A stretch of 8,917 nt of DNA from an uncultured Odoribacter sp. Its GTDB lineage: Bacteria; Bacteroidota; Bacteroidia; Bacteroidales; Marinifilaceae. The stretch lies in assembly GCA_934725835.1 (NCBI GenBank), contig CAKVCR010000103.1, positions 1-8,917 of the forward strand, in the 5' to 3' direction. The position numbers and the translations under genes are program-made. Under the pieces are notes generated by a model, which was given only the letters and a program-made list of their open reading frames with translations, had not been told where the DNA came from and ran no database searches. Every line of letters begins with the position of its first letter. Within the stretch, counting starts at the first letter, position 1. Positions 7,145 through 8,917 of this stretch are shown here, in pieces.

Positions 7145-8644
7145 ATGGGAATCCCAACAAACATCAAAACATTGTTATCCGGTGATGTGGTCGAATGGGC
7201 CAGAATTGAATTTAAGGAAACCTGGGATGCGGAAGCCTCCCTGAAAACCATCTGCGCCTTTGCCAACGACATGGACAACTGGGGCGGCGGCTATCTGGTG
7301 ATCGGTGTTCGTGATGCACATGGGCAACCGGACAGTCTGCCGGGAGTGAACCCGGATAAAGTAGATGGATACTTAAAAGATATGCTGAATAAATGCAAGC
7401 GTATCCAGCCGGAGTATATGCCTATTGTGGAGGTTTCGGATTACAAAAGCAAGAAATTTATTGTAGTTTGGGTTCCTGGTGGCAGCAATCGGCCATATTC
7501 TTCTCCCAGAAATATGGCAAAGGACTGTAAAGAAAAAGTGTGCTGGATTCGCAAGATGGCCAGTACCATTCAGCCCTCTGAGGAGGAATTGCGAGATTTG
7601 TACAGCCTGGCCAACAATGTTCCTTTTGATGATCGGGTAAATCATCAGGGCGAACTGAATGATCTGAATATCACCCTGATTCAGCAATATCTACGCGAAG
7701 TCGGTAGCGACTTATATACAGAATCTGGTCGAATGGATTTTGCTGATTTGTGCCGAAGCATGAATCTAGTTAGCAGTTTGCCGGAATATGTAAAGCCCAA
7801 GAACGTGGGATTAATGTTCTTTAACATGGAGCCGGAAAAATTCTTCCCCTATGCGCAAATCGACGTCGTCCAGTTCCCGGACGACTTGGGTGGAGATCAG
7901 ATCATTGAGAAAACATTTACAGGCCCGCTGCACCAGCAGCTGCGGGAGGCACTGCAATATATCCGCAACAGCATCATTACCGAGCGGATACACAAACTTC
8001 CTGATAAAGCCGAAGCAAATCGGTATTTCAACTACCCGTATGCAGCCATCGAAGAATCCCTTTCCAATGCGGTATATCACAAGGGCTATGACATTCGGGA
8101 GCCAATTGAAGTCCGGGTACTCCCTGATAGAATCGAAATCCTCAGCCACCCCGGCGCAGACCGTTCCATCAGCATGGAAGGCCTCAAAAACTACCGTGCC
8201 GTCAGCCGCCGCTACCGGAACCGCCGAATCGGTGAGTTTTTGAAAGAACTACACCTGACAGAAGGCCGCAACACGGGATTCCAGAAAATCATCCGGGCAC
8301 TGAAAGCCAATGGTTCCCCAATGCCGGTATTTGAAACAGACGATGACCGGACCTACTTTCTGACAACGATTCCGATTCATCCCGATTTTCTGGTTCCATA
8401 TGAAGATAGAAATGAGTACAGAAATGGATACAGAAATGACACTGAAATTGTAGAATTAACCGAGCATGAAAGGCTTGTTTTAGATGCCATTCATCAGGAT
8501 GCAACAACTACAATTCGGGATATGGTTGCCCGCTTAGGTATTTCGAAATCCTCTGTTTCAAGAGCACTTAAGGGTTTGCAAGGAAAACAAGTAATTGAGC
8601 GAATTGGTTCTACGAAAAAAGGAATCTGGAAAATAAAAACGTGA
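7145..8644 (+). CDS. AlbA_2 (Schlafen-like) / RecG-type GHKL / winged-helix protein
   Basis: Three parts are visible. Residues ~15-145 are an AlbA_2 (Schlafen AlbA) domain: EWARIEFKE at 17-25, then ICAFANDMDNWGGGYLVIGV at 36-55. Residues ~295-410 match the RecG-like C-terminal GHKL fold (HATPase_c_4 type): AIEESLSNAVYHKGYD at 301-316, DRIEILSHPG at 328-337, and EGRNTGFQKI at 373-382. Residues ~437-499 are a winged helix-turn-helix (LTEHERLVLDAIH, ISKSSVSRALKGL, then a wing ending STKKGIWKI). Between the last two parts is a tetrapeptide repeat RNEY-RNGY-RNDT (422-433). Such proteins are often annotated as RecG-like helicases or transcriptional regulators but have no helicase motor. The role is probably DNA- or RNA-binding regulation. 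Codons are more GC-rich than in the four upstream genes, and the gene has its own strong ribosome binding site. Whether it belongs to the same system is open. Confidence 0.85.
   Translation: MGIPTNIKTLLSGDVVEWARIEFKETWDAEASLKTICAFANDMDNWGGGYLVIGVRDAHGQPDSLPGVNPDKVDGYLKDMLNKCKRIQPEYMPIVEVSDYKSKKFIVVWVPGGSNRPYSSPRNMAKDCKEKVCWIRKMASTIQPSEEELRDLYSLANNVPFDDRVNHQGELNDLNITLIQQYLREVGSDLYTESGRMDFADLCRSMNLVSSLPEYVKPKNVGLMFFNMEPEKFFPYAQIDVVQFPDDLGGDQIIEKTFTGPLHQQLREALQYIRNSIITERIHKLPDKAEANRYFNYPYAAIEESLSNAVYHKGYDIREPIEVRVLPDRIEILSHPGADRSISMEGLKNYRAVSRRYRNRRIGEFLKELHLTEGRNTGFQKIIRALKANGSPMPVFETDDDRTYFLTTIPIHPDFLVPYEDRNEYRNGYRNDTEIVELTEHERLVLDAIHQDATTTIRDMVARLGISKSSVSRALKGLQGKQVIERIGSTKKGIWKIKT
8408..8443 (+). 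repeat. Three 12-base tandem repeats inside the AlbA_2 gene
   Basis: The units are AGAAATGAGTAC, AGAAATGGATAC and the diverged AGAAATGACACT, in frame, encoding RNEY, RNGY and RNDT. They sit in the linker between the GHKL fold and the winged helix. The 12-base period equals that of the Asp-His-Asn-Arg coding repeat at 161-182 and 8659-8680. Unit number could change by slippage without breaking the frame. Confidence 0.8.
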
Positions 8645-8685
8645 TTGAAATCAGGGCATTGACCACAACCCTGACCACAATCACG
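8640..8685 (+). other. Nested inverted repeat at the 3' end of the AlbA_2 gene (possible terminator-like hairpin)
   Basis: CGTGATTG (8640-8647) pairs with CAATCACG (8678-8685). Inside it, after a 3-by-3 internal loop, TCAGGG (8651-8656) pairs with CCCTGA (8669-8674) around a 12-base loop. The structure begins within the last codons, spans the stop codon (8642-8644) and contains most of the right direct repeat. No T-run follows on either strand, so it is not a textbook intrinsic terminator. It may be an mRNA 3' hairpin, a protein or recombinase site, or a degenerate terminator. Confidence 0.5.
8659..8680 (+). repeat. Right copy of 22-base direct repeat
   Basis: Same orientation as 161-182 and 21 of 22 bases identical. 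The reading frame through it (8649-8747, stop TAA) gives Ile-Asp-His-Asn-Pro-Asp-His-Asn-His-Asp-Glu and about 20 further residues without a start codon. It resembles a leftover of a linker-type repeat like those found between the GHKL and winged-helix parts of AlbA_2 proteins. The interval between the two copies contains all five genes. Confidence 0.75.
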
Positions 8686-8760
8686 ATGAAAGACAAGTAA
8701 AAGGAATAGACGTAATATCACGAAAACACCCTGTTATCAAAATTTAATAGCACTATTTTA

Positions 8761-8781
8761 GTCTAAAAAGTTATAATAGAC
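8761..8781 (+). promoter_or_regulatory. Possible promoter element with overlapping inverted repeat
   Basis: A perfect TATAAT lies at 8772-8777. GTCTA (8761-8765) and TAGAC (8777-8781) form an inverted repeat that brackets it, as an operator might. No recognisable -35 box lies 16-18 bases upstream. If real, it would drive the gene whose ribosome binding site is at the right edge of the window. Confidence 0.3.
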
Positions 8782-8815
8782 ACACATAACAAAATTCGAC
8801 CCCATCTAAATCCAA

Positions 8816-8873
8816 CAGGCCAGTAGCCTGCCCCATAAAAACAAGTCGGCTGCCCAGGGAGCGGGGCAGCCGA
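8816..8873 (+). promoter_or_regulatory. Structured 5' leader with alternative hairpins; minus-strand terminator shape
   Basis: Hairpin A is CAGGC (8816-8820) with GCCTG (8826-8830). Hairpin B is TCGGCTGCCC (8846-8855) with GGGCAGCCGA (8864-8873), a perfect ten-base-pair stem around an eight-base loop. CTGCCCC (8828-8834) could also pair with GGGGCAG (8863-8869), which would exclude both A and B. Read on the minus strand, hairpin B is followed by CTTGTTTTTA, so it would serve as a leftward intrinsic terminator. Read on the plus strand it sits in the leader of the next gene and has no T-run. Confidence 0.5.
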
Positions 8874-8911
8874 TAGGGAGCTCTGTAATTGGAGAAAAAG
8901 GATCAGAAATC

Positions 8912-8917
8912 AGGAGG
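8912..8917 (+). promoter_or_regulatory. Ribosome binding site of a rightward gene starting beyond the window
   Basis: The window ends in AGGAGG after the purine-rich stretch GGAGAAAAAGGATCAGAAAT. This is a consensus Shine-Dalgarno sequence, so a start codon is expected within about 5-10 bases past the right edge. The identity of that gene cannot be seen. Confidence 0.6.

Noticed and set aside
7851..8243. Forward 130-codon frame inside the AlbA_2 gene.
   Set aside because: It is a different frame of a gene with clear domains. The Ser/Thr/Arg-rich translation is typical of an out-of-frame reading.
7145..8644. RecG helicase annotation for the AlbA_2 gene.
   Set aside because: Proteins of this layout are often named RecG-like, but there is no Walker A/B helicase motor. 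Only the GHKL-like C-terminal fold and a winged helix are visible.
161..8680. CRISPR array suggested by repeats in the window.
   Set aside because: There are only two 22-base copies 8.5 kb apart and short 12-base tandem units within coding sequence. There are no regularly spaced spacers and no cas gene.

Overview
The window looks like an accessory region of a low-to-moderate GC Bacillota genome, most likely a gut-type Clostridia member. The evidence is AGGAGG-type ribosome binding sites, codon usage, and a remnant of a TnpV-like protein, which is typical of clostridial mobile elements. No rRNA, tRNA or CRISPR array was seen.

Layout. Positions 1-650 hold no intact gene. There is a strong rightward intrinsic terminator (about 63-102), a decayed tnpV-like gene on the minus strand (392 down to 144) that still has a good promoter and ribosome binding site, and an AT-rich leader (about 480-650) before the main operon. 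Positions 660-7043 are four tightly packed rightward genes with gaps of 7-11 bases: a NurA-like nuclease, a HerA-like hexameric translocase/ATPase with an unusual P-loop, an Hsp90/MutL-type (GHKL) ATPase with a coiled-coil tail, and a radical SAM enzyme with an N-terminal B12-binding-like fold. After a 101-base gap, and with a visibly more GC-rich base composition, comes an AlbA_2 (Schlafen-like) / RecG-type GHKL / winged-helix protein at 7145-8644. The last 270 bases hold a nested hairpin at the 3' end of that gene, a second copy of a 22-base repeat first seen at 161-182, and a structured leader ending in AGGAGG, apparently for a rightward gene that starts just outside the window.

How the genes may work together (inference). 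NurA and HerA form a DNA-end-processing machine in archaea, and HerA-type ATPases paired with nucleases are a recurring theme of bacterial antiphage defence. Here the pair is locked in one operon with an Hsp90-like ATPase and a radical SAM enzyme of unknown substrate. The most economical reading is a four-gene candidate defence or DNA-processing system. In it HerA and NurA are the DNA motor and nuclease, the GHKL protein is an ATP-gated clamp or switch, and the radical SAM protein is a modifying enzyme. The AlbA_2 protein may be a separately acquired regulator or a fifth part. The flanking 22-base direct repeats and the tnpV relic suggest that the block is mobile or recombining cargo.
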